Assembly: GCF_000745315.1 (NCBI RefSeq) | Contig: NZ_JQNQ01000001.1 | Location: forward strand, 496,001 to 560,000 | Direction of reading: 5' to 3' | DNA from: Salegentibacter sp. Hel_I_6 | GTDB lineage: Bacteria > Bacteroidota > Bacteroidia > Flavobacteriales > Flavobacteriaceae | Length of the DNA stretch: 64,000 nucleotides | Shown here: in pieces, positions 25,567-34,771 of the stretch | Position numbering within the stretch: the stretch's first letter is position 1 | How the letters are laid out: every line of letters begins with the position of its first letter | Made by a program: the position numbers and the translations under genes | The notes under the pieces: model-generated | The model's input: the letters and a program-made list of their open reading frames with translations, nothing else | The model's database searches: none | Told to the model about the DNA's origin: nothing

Positions 25567-27685
25567 TCAAAGAAAGTTGAACTCGCTTATTTTCTTCATC
25601 TATTGAAATGACAGTAACTTCCAGCTCCTGATTTAATTTTACCACAGCATTTACATCACTAATAAATTCATTGGCGAGTTTAGAGATATGTATAAGTCCG
25701 CTTTCTTTGATTCCAATATCTACAAAACAGCCAAAATTGGTAATATTATTCACTATACCGGGCAGTTGCATTCCCGGTTTTAGGTCACCTATTGTTTTTA
25801 CTGAAGGATCAAAATTAAAAGGCTTTTTTTGCTGGCGGGGATCTGCACCCGGCTTTTTTAATTCTTTTAAAATATCTTTTAAAGTCGGTAAACCCAATTC
25901 TCCCGAAATATAATCATCAGGCTTTATATTTTCCAGTTTTTCTGAGTTTCCAATAAGTTCTTCAGGTTTTAACTTGTTGTTTTTGGCCATTTTTTCGACC
26001 ACAAAATAGCTTTCGGGATGCACTGCAGAATTATCGAGTGGGTTTTCAGCATTTCTAATACGCAAAAAACCGGCAGATTGTTCAAAAGCTTTAGCACCAA
26101 GTCTTGTAACTTTCAGCAATTCCTTCCTACTTTCAAATCGTTTATTTTGTTTTCTATAATCTAAGATATTTTGTGCTAAACCTGGCCCAATACCGGAGAC
26201 GTAAGAAAGTAATTCTTTGCTGGCGGTATTTAGATTTACCCCAATTTTGTTTACACAGCGCATAACCACCACATCCAGTTTCTCCTTTAATTTAACCTGG
26301 TCTACCTCGTGCTGATACTGCCCTACTCCAATAGATTTAGGATCAATTTTCACTAATTCCGAAAGGGGATCACTTAATCTTCTTCCTATTGAAACCGCAC
26401 CTCTAACGGTAACATCATAATTTGGAAATTCATCCCTGGCAATTTTTGAGGCTGAATAAACCGAAGCTCCGGCTTCATTTACCGTAAAAACCTGTACCTC
26501 TTTTGGCAAATAAACTTTCTTAATAAATTGTTCGGTTTCCCGGGCAGCGGTTCCATTTCCAATGGCAATGGCTTCAATTTTATAAGCATTAACCAGGCTT
26601 TTTATCTTTGCTGAAGCTGCATCTGTCTTTTTCTGTGGCGGGTGTGGGAATATAGCTTCATTATACAAAAGGTTTCCCTGCTCATCTAAACAAACTACTT
26701 TACAACCCGATTTAAAGCCAGGATCTATCGCTAAAATTCTTTTACTTCCCAGGGGAGCTTCCATTAATAATTGCTCCAGGTTTGAAGCAAAAACACCTAT
26801 TGCATCTTCATCTGCTTTTTCTTTAGCCTCATTTAGAAATTCTGTGGTGAAAGATTTTTTTAGCAAGCGGGTAAAAGCATCTTCAATTGAATTTTTCAAA
26901 TATGCTATTCCAGAAAAACCGGGATTTTTAATTATTGCTTTTTCAATAAGATTTAAGGCTTCAGCTTTATCAATTTCCAGCTTCACTTTTATAATGCCGA
27001 GTTTCTCAGCACGGTGAATAGCTAAAAATCGGTGGGAAGGGATTTTCTTTAGCGGTTCTTCCCACTTTTCGAATTGATTAAATTTTGAAGCTTCGGCATG
27101 TTCTGTTTCGGTTTTTATCCACTTGGTTTTTATATCTGCTTTCCTGGCATATAATCTTCTAAGACTGTTTCTAACGTAGCTATTTTCATTTATCCATTCA
27201 GCTATAATATTCCCTGCACCATAAAAGGCTTCTTCTTTAGTTTTTACGTTCTCAGATAAAAATTGATTAACGGTTTGATTTATATTTGAAGCGTTTTGCG
27301 CCATTAAAATTTTTGCCAGTGGTTCTAGACCAGCTTCTCTTGCGGCATCAGCCTTTGTTTTTCGTTTCTTTTTATAAGGTAAGTAGAGATCTTCAACTTC
27401 AGTTAAAGTTGTGGCTTTCTCAATTTTTTCAGCTAAAATATCGCTTAAAGCTTCCTGCTCTTTTATCGATTTTAGAACTGCGGTTTTTCGTTTTTCCAGG
27501 TCATTAAAAGTGGCGAGCAATTGCGCAATTTTTTCTACCGCCACTTCATCTAAATTTCCAGTGGCTTCCTTTCGGTACCTGGAAATAAAAGGAATTGTAG
27601 CATCTGCCTCTAGCAGTGCAATAGTATTCTGAATGCTTTTGGCAGGTAATTGTGCCCTGGATTGTATATAGTCCTGTACTTTCAA
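25559..27685 (-). CDS. tex: Tex-family RNA-binding transcription accessory protein
   Basis: 708 residues, close to the usual Tex length. Order: N-terminal helical region (FISRYRKEATGNLDE), YqgF/RNase H-like domain starting ILAIDPGFKSGCKV at about 319, helix-hairpin-helix motifs (SYVSGIGPGLAQNIL), and a C-terminal S1 RNA-binding domain (GDLKPGMQLPGIVNNITNFGCFVDIG). Tex binds nucleic acids and is implicated in transcription and RNA turnover; its Spt6-like architecture is well established. It is a single gene, convergent with the PRC-barrel gene. Confidence 0.95.
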   Translation of the reverse strand: MKVQDYIQSRAQLPAKSIQNTIALLEADATIPFISRYRKEATGNLDEVAVEKIAQLLATFNDLEKRKTAVLKSIKEQEALSDILAEKIEKATTLTEVEDLYLPYKKKRKTKADAAREAGLEPLAKILMAQNASNINQTVNQFLSENVKTKEEAFYGAGNIIAEWINENSYVRNSLRRLYARKADIKTKWIKTETEHAEASKFNQFEKWEEPLKKIPSHRFLAIHRAEKLGIIKVKLEIDKAEALNLIEKAIIKNPGFSGIAYLKNSIEDAFTRLLKKSFTTEFLNEAKEKADEDAIGVFASNLEQLLMEAPLGSKRILAIDPGFKSGCKVVCLDEQGNLLYNEAIFPHPPQKKTDAASAKIKSLVNAYKIEAIAIGNGTAARETEQFIKKVYLPKEVQVFTVNEAGASVYSASKIARDEFPNYDVTVRGAVSIGRRLSDPLSELVKIDPKSIGVGQYQHEVDQVKLKEKLDVVVMRCVNKIGVNLNTASKELLSYVSGIGPGLAQNILDYRKQNKRFESRKELLKVTRLGAKAFEQSAGFLRIRNAENPLDNSAVHPESYFVVEKMAKNNKLKPEELIGNSEKLENIKPDDYISGELGLPTLKDILKELKKPGADPRQQKKPFNFDPSVKTIGDLKPGMQLPGIVNNITNFGCFVDIGIKESGLIHISKLANEFISDVNAVVKLNQELEVTVISIDEENKRVQLSLID

Positions 27686-27744
27686 CTTAAAGAAATTTCA
27701 GATTAAAAAATTGTGAATTATGGCAAATATAGTATTCCGAAGTC

Positions 27745-28713
27745 TTAAACAATCCCTTCTTCTCGAGAATGTTTAATAGCTTTTTGGCTATGTTTAAAAT
27801 AGCAAACGCTAACCCCAAGACTTTCAATATTATCTACAATCTTCTGCACTGCTGGTTTCTTATTTTTACCCGTTTGCCTAATATAAACTGCCTTTAAACT
27901 CATTGGAAATATTTTACAAATACGTTCATAAATATTAGGGTCTTTTTGGGAATCATCCCCCAAGAGCACATAAGGTATATTGGGATAGAAAGAAATTATA
28001 TCTTTTATCTTTTCAAATTTATGATCGTGGCTGCCACGACCGGTAAAAAGGAAATCTGAAATTCCTGTTTTAATCTTTTTAAGTTTTATTACTGCCTTAG
28101 GTAAGTCGTGCATTTTAGCAAACTCGTTTATAAATTCATATAAATTCCACTCGCTACTAGACACATAAAAGAAAGAATTAGTAGCTTCTTCTGATGAATT
28201 TTGCCCTGCTTTACTCAGCTCCTCATAATGCTCTACGACATCATCAAAAATCTTTCGTTTATTGATGTTCTTAGAAAGCATTACATATAATTTTTTAAAA
28301 ACGCTATTACTGTGAGAAATTAAAAAGGTATCATCGATATCTGAAATAATACCGTATTTGGAAGGATGCGGCTTCAACAATTCTCCTTTTTCTATCATTC
28401 CAAAATCTTTAAAATCACAACTTACCTCATATTGATGCCAGCCACTTTTTAATTCTTCAGAAAATGGAATGGTAAATCTAAAATACCCATCGTCTAAAGT
28501 TTTAGTAGTAACTGTAGTATTTTGAAACTTGAGTCTAATCTCTACATTTTTTAACGGGCTAATGCGAAACATATGAATTATAGCTACCGCGTGCTTAATT
28601 CCTTTTCTATCAAGTCTATATTTATCTGGTGCCCAAGATTTAAATAAATGTCCATATACATTAAGCTCCTGGTTATTTACATAACCACGATAGAGTTTTA
28701 GGTCTAATTTCAA
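27745..28713 (-). CDS. App1-type phosphatidate phosphatase (DUF2183)
   Basis: 322 residues, no signal peptide. The centre has the HAD-like motif SDIDDTFLIS at about residues 123-132 (DxDxT, metal-binding and nucleophile Asp), then FTGRGSHDHKFEKI and GDDSQKDPNIY further on. This is the signature of the App1 family: yeast App1 is a Mg-dependent phosphatidate phosphatase that releases diacylglycerol. The N-terminal 110 residues are beta-rich. The gene is divergent from a diacylglycerol-kinase-like gene 68 bases away, which would catalyse the reverse lipid reaction. The substrate here is inferred, not shown. Confidence 0.82.
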   Translation of the reverse strand: MKLDLKLYRGYVNNQELNVYGHLFKSWAPDKYRLDRKGIKHAVAIIHMFRISPLKNVEIRLKFQNTTVTTKTLDDGYFRFTIPFSEELKSGWHQYEVSCDFKDFGMIEKGELLKPHPSKYGIISDIDDTFLISHSNSVFKKLYVMLSKNINKRKIFDDVVEHYEELSKAGQNSSEEATNSFFYVSSSEWNLYEFINEFAKMHDLPKAVIKLKKIKTGISDFLFTGRGSHDHKFEKIKDIISFYPNIPYVLLGDDSQKDPNIYERICKIFPMSLKAVYIRQTGKNKKPAVQKIVDNIESLGVSVCYFKHSQKAIKHSREEGIV

Positions 28714-28781
28714 AATTTTAGATTTTTATTGAATTTTTCTTATTCCAAAATAATTAAATTTAAGCATATTCCAGAAGCTAT

Positions 28782-29666
28782 ATGAAAGAAATAAAAAAGG
28801 TTTTACTTGTTGTAAATCCGATATCAGGCGATATTAATAAAGAATTTATTGTTCAAAAGATTGAAAAAGAGTTAAGACAAATAGGTGCAAAGCTAAAAAC
28901 CTATAGAACTACGGGTGAGAATGACAAAAAGGAAATTTACAACCTAATTGCAGCAAATACGTTTGATAGAGTTCTTGTAGCTGGTGGAGACGGTACCATT
29001 AAATTAGTAGCCGAAGCCCTTCAGGATAATAATATTCCGCTTGCTATAATTCCGGCAGGATCTGCAAACGGCCTTGCCCTTAACCTTGGAATTCCAAATA
29101 ATCTTGAAGCACAACTAAAAATAGCCCTGGGTACTCAAATAACAGAAATAGATACGCTAGAAATTAATGGTGAACTTTGTTTACATATTAGCGACCTTGG
29201 CGTAAATGCTGAATTAATTAAAAATTACGAAAATTCGCGAATAAGGGGAAAAGTAGGCTATCTTCTTCAATCCATTCCTACACTTTGGTCTAGCAAATAT
29301 CCCTTTGAGTTCGAGATTAATTTGAAGGATCAGAAATTAACCAAAAAGGGTATTTTACTCGCTTTTGCAAATGCTAATAAATACGGTACCGGGGCGAATG
29401 TAAATCCAAAAGGAAAAATAGACGATGGCACTTTTGAAATCCTTTTATTTAAAAATTTTGATATACTGGAAATACTAAAAACATTGCGTAATGAAACCGA
29501 TGTAAACTCTGGATTCGTGGAAATAATACCAACGAAAGAAGCTAAGGTTTTTTGTAAAAAACCGGTTCCTTTTCAGATGGATGGTGAATATATTGGAGAA
29601 ATAGAAGAAATTTCTGTCAAAATTTGCCCCAAAAAACTACCGATAATGACCTCAAATGACACTTAA
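28782..29666 (+). CDS. diacylglycerol/lipid kinase, DagK/YegS type
   Basis: 294 residues. The nucleotide-binding signature GGDGTIKLVAEAL is at about residues 67-79, preceded by LLVVNPISG at the N-terminus and followed by IPAGSANGLALNLGIP. These define the DAGK catalytic domain. The C-terminal half is a beta-sandwich ending in QMDGEYIGE, as in YegS. Such enzymes phosphorylate diacylglycerol or related lipids using ATP. Sphingosine, ceramide or phosphatidylglycerol kinase activity is possible. It is paired head to head with the App1-type phosphatase. Confidence 0.9.
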   Translation: MKEIKKVLLVVNPISGDINKEFIVQKIEKELRQIGAKLKTYRTTGENDKKEIYNLIAANTFDRVLVAGGDGTIKLVAEALQDNNIPLAIIPAGSANGLALNLGIPNNLEAQLKIALGTQITEIDTLEINGELCLHISDLGVNAELIKNYENSRIRGKVGYLLQSIPTLWSSKYPFEFEINLKDQKLTKKGILLAFANANKYGTGANVNPKGKIDDGTFEILLFKNFDILEILKTLRNETDVNSGFVEIIPTKEAKVFCKKPVPFQMDGEYIGEIEEISVKICPKKLPIMTSNDT

Positions 29667-29736
29667 ATTAAATATTTATTAACAAAATTCAGAAAATATA
29701 TTTTTTTATCAATGTAAATCCTACATTTATATTGCA

Positions 29737-29744
29737 TATATTTG
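29737..29744 (+). promoter_or_regulatory. candidate -7 box (TATATTTG) upstream of susC
   Basis: Exact TAnnTTTG match about 200 bases before the susC ATG. No matching -33 element was found, so the true start point is uncertain. If used, the leader would contain the operator at 29843. Confidence 0.3.
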
Positions 29745-29842
29745 ATTATCAGTTTTTTACACCTTGTTGAGGAATTAACAATAAAAACTATTCTTATCAA
29801 TATATTCAAATTTAACATTAAAAAGGAAACTAATTAAAAATA

Positions 29843-29856
29843 CGAAAACGTTTGCG
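29843..29856. promoter_or_regulatory. LacI-family operator-like palindrome upstream of susC
   Basis: CGAAAACGTTTGCG is a 14-base palindrome with one unpaired position around the central AAACGTTT, the pattern of LacI/PurR-family half-sites that meet at a central CpG. It lies 90 bases before the susC ATG. No LacI-family gene lies in the window, so the regulator would act in trans. Confidence 0.5.
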
Positions 29857-29945
29857 TTTAAAGGGGTGGTAACATTTAGTATAAATTTTTACTAAATTAG
29901 GTACTCAACTTAATGGTTTAATTAATCAACTGTAAAATTAATTTT

Positions 29946-32900
29946 ATGAAACAAAGATTACTCAAGATCGGGATGTTTCTACTTGCTATTTTCAGCTTTG
30001 GGTTTACCCATGCACAGGAAACAGTATCAGGAACGGTGACCGATGGGGAAATGCCCTTACCGGGAGTGAACATTTTTGTTAAAGGGACCTCTAATGGTAC
30101 CGTAACAGATTTTGACGGAAATTACTCGTTAAATGATGTTCCCAATGATGGGGTATTGGTATTTAGCTTTGTAGGCTATGCCCAACAGGAAATTTCAGTA
30201 AATGGAAGAACAACGATCAACGCAACTATGGCTGAAGATGCCGATGCTTTAAGCGAAGTGGTAGTTATTGGTTATGGTAACGTACAAAAACGGGATGCGA
30301 CAGGTGCGGTTTCTACCGTTTCTTCTGAAGATTTTAACCAGGGGGTAATTGCCTCACCGGAAGAATTAATACAGGGGAAAACTGCCGGATTACAGGTAAC
30401 CACTTCTAGTGGGGAGCCTGGAGCTGGAGTTAATATTAGAATTAGGGGTACAACTTCAGTACGAGGTGGTAATAATCCTTTATTTGTAGTAGATGGCGTG
30501 CCATTGGCTGGAGACGAAGTTTCTGCAGGAGGTGGTGATGTAGGTTTTGGAGAATCTTCTTCAAAAAACCCATTAAACTTTCTTAACCCATCAGATATTG
30601 AGAGCATTAGTGTTCTTAAAGATGCTTCGGCAACTGCTATCTATGGTTCGCGTGGCGCAAACGGAGTAGTTATTATCACCACCAAAGATGGACGAGGTGA
30701 TAGAGGTATATTAGATTATAGCACCAATTTAGGTGTTGCTTCTCCCGCTAATGAGTTTGATCTTTTAAATAGAGAACAATTTCTTGATGCTGCCGAAAGT
30801 TATGGCGGAAATAGAGAAGATCTGGATTTTGGAGGAAATACAGATTGGCAGGATCAAATAACACGTTCTGCTTTTAGCCAGATTCACAACTTATCTTATT
30901 CTAATTCATACACCGGTGGTAATTATAGAGTTTCAGGAAACTATACTAATCAAAACGGGATTATTAAAAATTCTTCTATGGAAAGGTTAACTGGAAGGTT
31001 AAACCTAACCCACAGGCTTTTTGATGATAAATTAAGATTAAACCTGCAATCTACAATTGCCAGAGTTAACGATGAGCGAGCTCCAATATCAGATAACGCA
31101 GGAGCTCAGGGAGATTTGTTAAGTACAGCTTATTTCGCAAATCCCACATATCCAGCTGATCCAGAATTTTCTCCAGGAGGAGACTTTATAAATCCCCTGG
31201 CATTATTGAAGTATTACCAGGATCAAACAGAAACAGATAGAATTCTATTAAATTTTTCGGCAGATTATGAAATCTTACCCGCGTTAAGCGCTAAAATTGC
31301 TTTAGGTTATGATGAATCTAATTCTTATCGTGGTTCTGCAATTTCTGGTGATATTACCGGTGTGGCCTCAGGTGTACCAGGGAATGGTAGAGGAAACATT
31401 AATGAAATTAACAGTAAGAACCGATTGATGGAATTAACCATGAACTATGAAAAGCAATTTGAAAATTCAAAGTTTACAGCATTAGCTGGTTATTCTTTTC
31501 AGGATTTTAATCGCTCAGGAATCAATGTTTCAGGATACGGTTTTTCCACTGGTGATATGGATGCTATGATAGATGAATTGCAAAGCGGTAGAAATTCAAT
31601 TGAGAATTCTATTGATGGTTCTTATCAACAATATGGCTATACAGGTGATGATGTTTTTATAAACAGATTATTCCCGGAAATAGCTACAGATAATATCTCA
31701 GGACCCGGCGGAATAGTTACCAGGGCAATCGCAGGAGACTCTTTTGATGTTACTGATGAATTACAATCTTTCTTTACCAGGCTAAATTATGATATAGCAG
31801 GTAAATACCTATTAACGGCCACCTTAAGAGCAGATGGTTCTACCAGATTTGGTGGTAATAATAAATACGGATATTTCCCTTCAGGTGCATTTGCATGGCA
31901 AATTGGAGATGAAGACTTTATACCTGAGACTATTTCAACATTAAAACTTAGATTAGGGTATGGAGTAACCGGTAACCAGGAAATTCCTTACAATCAATAC
32001 CAGCAAAGAGAAAGATGGGCTGGTTTTGGTATTAATAACGGTGGTGGTATAGATGCACCAGGTACTAGCTTGGTCTCATTTGCTAATCCAGATCTTCAAT
32101 GGGAAGAAACTAGCCAATCCAATATTGGAATTGATTATGGGTTTCTTAATGATAGATTGAGTGGATCTCTTGATTTCTATTATAAAAACACTACAGACCT
32201 ATTGATCCAGGTATTCTCAGCACAACCTTCTCCTCAACCTTTCGTATTCCAAAACTTAGATGCGAATGTTATTAATAAAGGGGTAGAATTTGCTATAGAT
32301 TATAACATTATCCAACAAGATGATCTATTCTGGAATTTTGGATTCAATATTGCCTATAACGATAACATGGTTGAAGATTTTGATGGTATTATTGATACCG
32401 GTGAAATAAGTGGCCAGGGTTTAACCGGTGCTTTCGCACAACGTTTGGTAGGTGGGCAACCATTATTTTCTTACTATCTAAGAGAGTTCGCAGGTTTTGA
32501 TGAAGATGGGCAATCCATTTATCCTAATGGTAACATACAGGAGTTTGTTGGAAAAAGCGCATTACCAACTACGAATTTAGGTATTTCCACTCGCGTAGAG
32601 TATATGAACTGGGACCTATCAGCTTTCTTAACAGGACAGTTTGGTCACTATATTTATAACAATACCGAAAATGCTCTATTCACAGCCGGAGCAATTGGTA
32701 ACGGAAGAAATGTGACACAAAGTGTTGTTGGGAATGGCGAATCCAACCTTAACGCGCCAGATGTTTCTACTCGATTCCTTGAAAAAGGAGACTTCCTTAG
32801 AATGCAAAATCTTACATTAGGTTATAATTTTAATTTTCAGGAAGAAAGTATTTTTAATTCCTTAAGGCTTTCATTAACTGGCCAAAATTTATTTGTAATT

Positions 32901-33032
32901 ACAGATTATACTGGTCTTGATCCAGAGGTAGATACCAATAAAGCACTGAATAATGTTCCTTCGGCAGGTATAGATTATACAGCCTATCCAAGACCTACAA
33001 CAGTGACTTTTGGTTTAAATGCATCATTTTAA
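29946..33032 (+). CDS. SusC/RagA-family TonB-dependent outer-membrane transporter
   Basis: 1028 residues. Signal peptide ending FGFTHAQ; a carboxypeptidase-like beta-sandwich (VSGTVTDGEMPLPGVNIFVKGT...GNYSL) occupies about residues 25-100. It is followed by the linker DALSEVVVIGYGNVQKRDATGAVS and the plug domain (IRGTTSVRGGNNPLFVVDGVPL; DASATAIYGSRGANGVVIITTK). The rest is a 22-stranded barrel ending in Phe. It imports a substrate captured by the SusD-like lipoprotein. It is the first gene of a locus that holds no glycosidase, so the substrate need not be a polysaccharide. Confidence 0.96.
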   Translation: MKQRLLKIGMFLLAIFSFGFTHAQETVSGTVTDGEMPLPGVNIFVKGTSNGTVTDFDGNYSLNDVPNDGVLVFSFVGYAQQEISVNGRTTINATMAEDADALSEVVVIGYGNVQKRDATGAVSTVSSEDFNQGVIASPEELIQGKTAGLQVTTSSGEPGAGVNIRIRGTTSVRGGNNPLFVVDGVPLAGDEVSAGGGDVGFGESSSKNPLNFLNPSDIESISVLKDASATAIYGSRGANGVVIITTKDGRGDRGILDYSTNLGVASPANEFDLLNREQFLDAAESYGGNREDLDFGGNTDWQDQITRSAFSQIHNLSYSNSYTGGNYRVSGNYTNQNGIIKNSSMERLTGRLNLTHRLFDDKLRLNLQSTIARVNDERAPISDNAGAQGDLLSTAYFANPTYPADPEFSPGGDFINPLALLKYYQDQTETDRILLNFSADYEILPALSAKIALGYDESNSYRGSAISGDITGVASGVPGNGRGNINEINSKNRLMELTMNYEKQFENSKFTALAGYSFQDFNRSGINVSGYGFSTGDMDAMIDELQSGRNSIENSIDGSYQQYGYTGDDVFINRLFPEIATDNISGPGGIVTRAIAGDSFDVTDELQSFFTRLNYDIAGKYLLTATLRADGSTRFGGNNKYGYFPSGAFAWQIGDEDFIPETISTLKLRLGYGVTGNQEIPYNQYQQRERWAGFGINNGGGIDAPGTSLVSFANPDLQWEETSQSNIGIDYGFLNDRLSGSLDFYYKNTTDLLIQVFSAQPSPQPFVFQNLDANVINKGVEFAIDYNIIQQDDLFWNFGFNIAYNDNMVEDFDGIIDTGEISGQGLTGAFAQRLVGGQPLFSYYLREFAGFDEDGQSIYPNGNIQEFVGKSALPTTNLGISTRVEYMNWDLSAFLTGQFGHYIYNNTENALFTAGAIGNGRNVTQSVVGNGESNLNAPDVSTRFLEKGDFLRMQNLTLGYNFNFQEESIFNSLRLSLTGQNLFVITDYTGLDPEVDTNKALNNVPSAGIDYTAYPRPTTVTFGLNASF

Positions 33033-33041
33033 AAAAATATT

Positions 33042-34631
33042 ATGAAAAGGAGTATTTCAAAAATAACACTAGCTACTTTAGGCCTTCTAAGCATCGTGTC
33101 CTGTACCGATCTAGAGCTTGAAGATACAGATTCAGTAACTCGCGAATCCACAGATGGTGGATTTGATGGAGTGAGTAATGTAGAGGGCTCAATTAACAAC
33201 GCTTACAATACCATTCAAGGTCATTTACAAACCCAGGAAAATTTATACGCTTTACAGGAAGCGACCTCAGATGGACTGTTAATCCCTACCAGGGGAACTG
33301 ACTGGGGTGATAACGGGGTTTGGAGGACATTGCACGAACATACGTGGGATGCAACTCATCCCTTTGTTTTAAATACCTGGAATAACTTTAATTCAAGCGT
33401 TTTCTCTTTAACCGAAATTATCGAAACCTCAAGTGCAAGTGCAGCTCAGGTGGCTGAAGCTAAAGTTTTAAGAGCTTTTAGTATGTATTGGATCATAGAT
33501 CTTTACGGCCAGGTACCTTTTAGAGGTGTAGATGAAGGACCTGAGGTAAGCCCAATGGTAATGTCTCGTGCTGAAGCGTTTGAATTTGCAATGAATGATT
33601 TGCAGGATGCTTTACCTAATTTACCATCATCTGGGCCGGGTGCTGAAACAAATCGAGCCTCGAAGGCATTAGCAAATTTCTTATTAGCCAAAATGTATCT
33701 TAATAAACATGTTTATTTAGGAACAGATTCTGCAGCGCCTGAAGATATGACGCAAGTTATAAATCACGTAGATGCAATCGCAACAGATGGTTTTGCCCTT
33801 CAAAGTGGTTTCTTTGAAATTTTCGAACCTTCAGTTGACGTTTCTGATACAGAAATAATTTTTAGAACTAATTATGGAGCCGATGCCCGTATCTGGAGTA
33901 CTCTGCACTATAACCAGGGCACACCAGGAAATACACCTGGGGGATGGAATGGATTTTCTACTTTAGCTGAATTTTATGACCTATTTGAAGGCGATCCTCA
34001 GGTTAACATTCCAGGTTCAGGACAGGAAGAGCGAAGAGGTTTTGTACCTACATCAGGAAGCCAGGCAGGAGCCGATGATTTAGATGCTGATGAAGATGGA
34101 CTGGAAGATGGATCCTATATTGGATATGGTTTTCTTATAAATCAACAATATGGTTTAGATGGTTCTGAATTAACAGATAGAACTGGGAACCCTTTAATAT
34201 TCACAAAGCAGTTACCCGGCCTGGTTGGTAATAATGAGAGAACCGGTATTAGAATTCTTAAATACCATCCTTCAGATGGGGCTTTCCCTGGAAATCTAGT
34301 CGTTTTTCGTTACGCAGACGCCCACCTTATGAAGGCGGAAGCCATACATCGTGGTGGAACTTCGGGAGAATCTGCCTTAGCTTTGGTAAATGAATTACGT
34401 GAATTAAGAGACGCAACTCCGCTAGGAAGTATTACAGATCAGGATTTACTTGATGAAAGAGGTCGTGAACTGTATATGGAATTTACCAGGAGACAGGACC
34501 AAATTAGGTTTGGTACTTATACCGATACCTGGACTTTTAAAGATAATACTGAAGCTTTCAGAGTATTATTCCCTATACCTTCCACTGCTTTGACTTCTAA
34601 TCCTAATTTAGAACAAAACGAAGGTTACTAA
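33042..34631 (+). CDS. SusD/RagB-family substrate-binding outer-membrane lipoprotein
   Basis: 529 residues. The lipoprotein signal ends LLSIVSC (Cys21 or so). TPR-like SusD helices follow, with typical elements SVFSLTEIIETSSASAAQVAEAKVLRAFSMYWIIDLYGQVPF (about residues 123-164) and a C-terminal LLDERGRELYMEFTRRQDQIRFG, the family's conserved ERGREL...RR motif. It sits on the cell surface as the lid of the adjacent SusC barrel. The gene starts 9 bases after susC. A hairpin terminator or attenuator follows. Confidence 0.95.
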   Translation: MKRSISKITLATLGLLSIVSCTDLELEDTDSVTRESTDGGFDGVSNVEGSINNAYNTIQGHLQTQENLYALQEATSDGLLIPTRGTDWGDNGVWRTLHEHTWDATHPFVLNTWNNFNSSVFSLTEIIETSSASAAQVAEAKVLRAFSMYWIIDLYGQVPFRGVDEGPEVSPMVMSRAEAFEFAMNDLQDALPNLPSSGPGAETNRASKALANFLLAKMYLNKHVYLGTDSAAPEDMTQVINHVDAIATDGFALQSGFFEIFEPSVDVSDTEIIFRTNYGADARIWSTLHYNQGTPGNTPGGWNGFSTLAEFYDLFEGDPQVNIPGSGQEERRGFVPTSGSQAGADDLDADEDGLEDGSYIGYGFLINQQYGLDGSELTDRTGNPLIFTKQLPGLVGNNERTGIRILKYHPSDGAFPGNLVVFRYADAHLMKAEAIHRGGTSGESALALVNELRELRDATPLGSITDQDLLDERGRELYMEFTRRQDQIRFGTYTDTWTFKDNTEAFRVLFPIPSTALTSNPNLEQNEGY

Positions 34632-34647
34632 TAATTGAATTAGCTTA

Positions 34648-34692
34648 AAAAAAGAGACTATCAATGCATTGCATTTTTAGTCTCTTTTCTTT
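34648..34692 (+). terminator. hairpin between susD and the downstream lipoprotein genes
   Basis: AAAAGAGACTA pairs with TAGTCTCTTTT around an internal AATGCATTGCATT palindrome; T-rich tail. It could end the susCD transcript or reduce read-through into 34772-43638. Confidence 0.75.
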
Positions 34693-34771
34693 TTTATTCT
34701 TCCTAAAGTCTTCTTAATAATTGCTTAAATTGCTAGCTAAAGTAATACCCACTCAAACCTGTATTTCCTCG

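Noticed and set aside
34721..34771. TTG-started extension of the first FG-GAP lipoprotein
   Set aside because: The 17 extra residues precede and spoil a normal lipoprotein signal that begins at the ATG at 34772.
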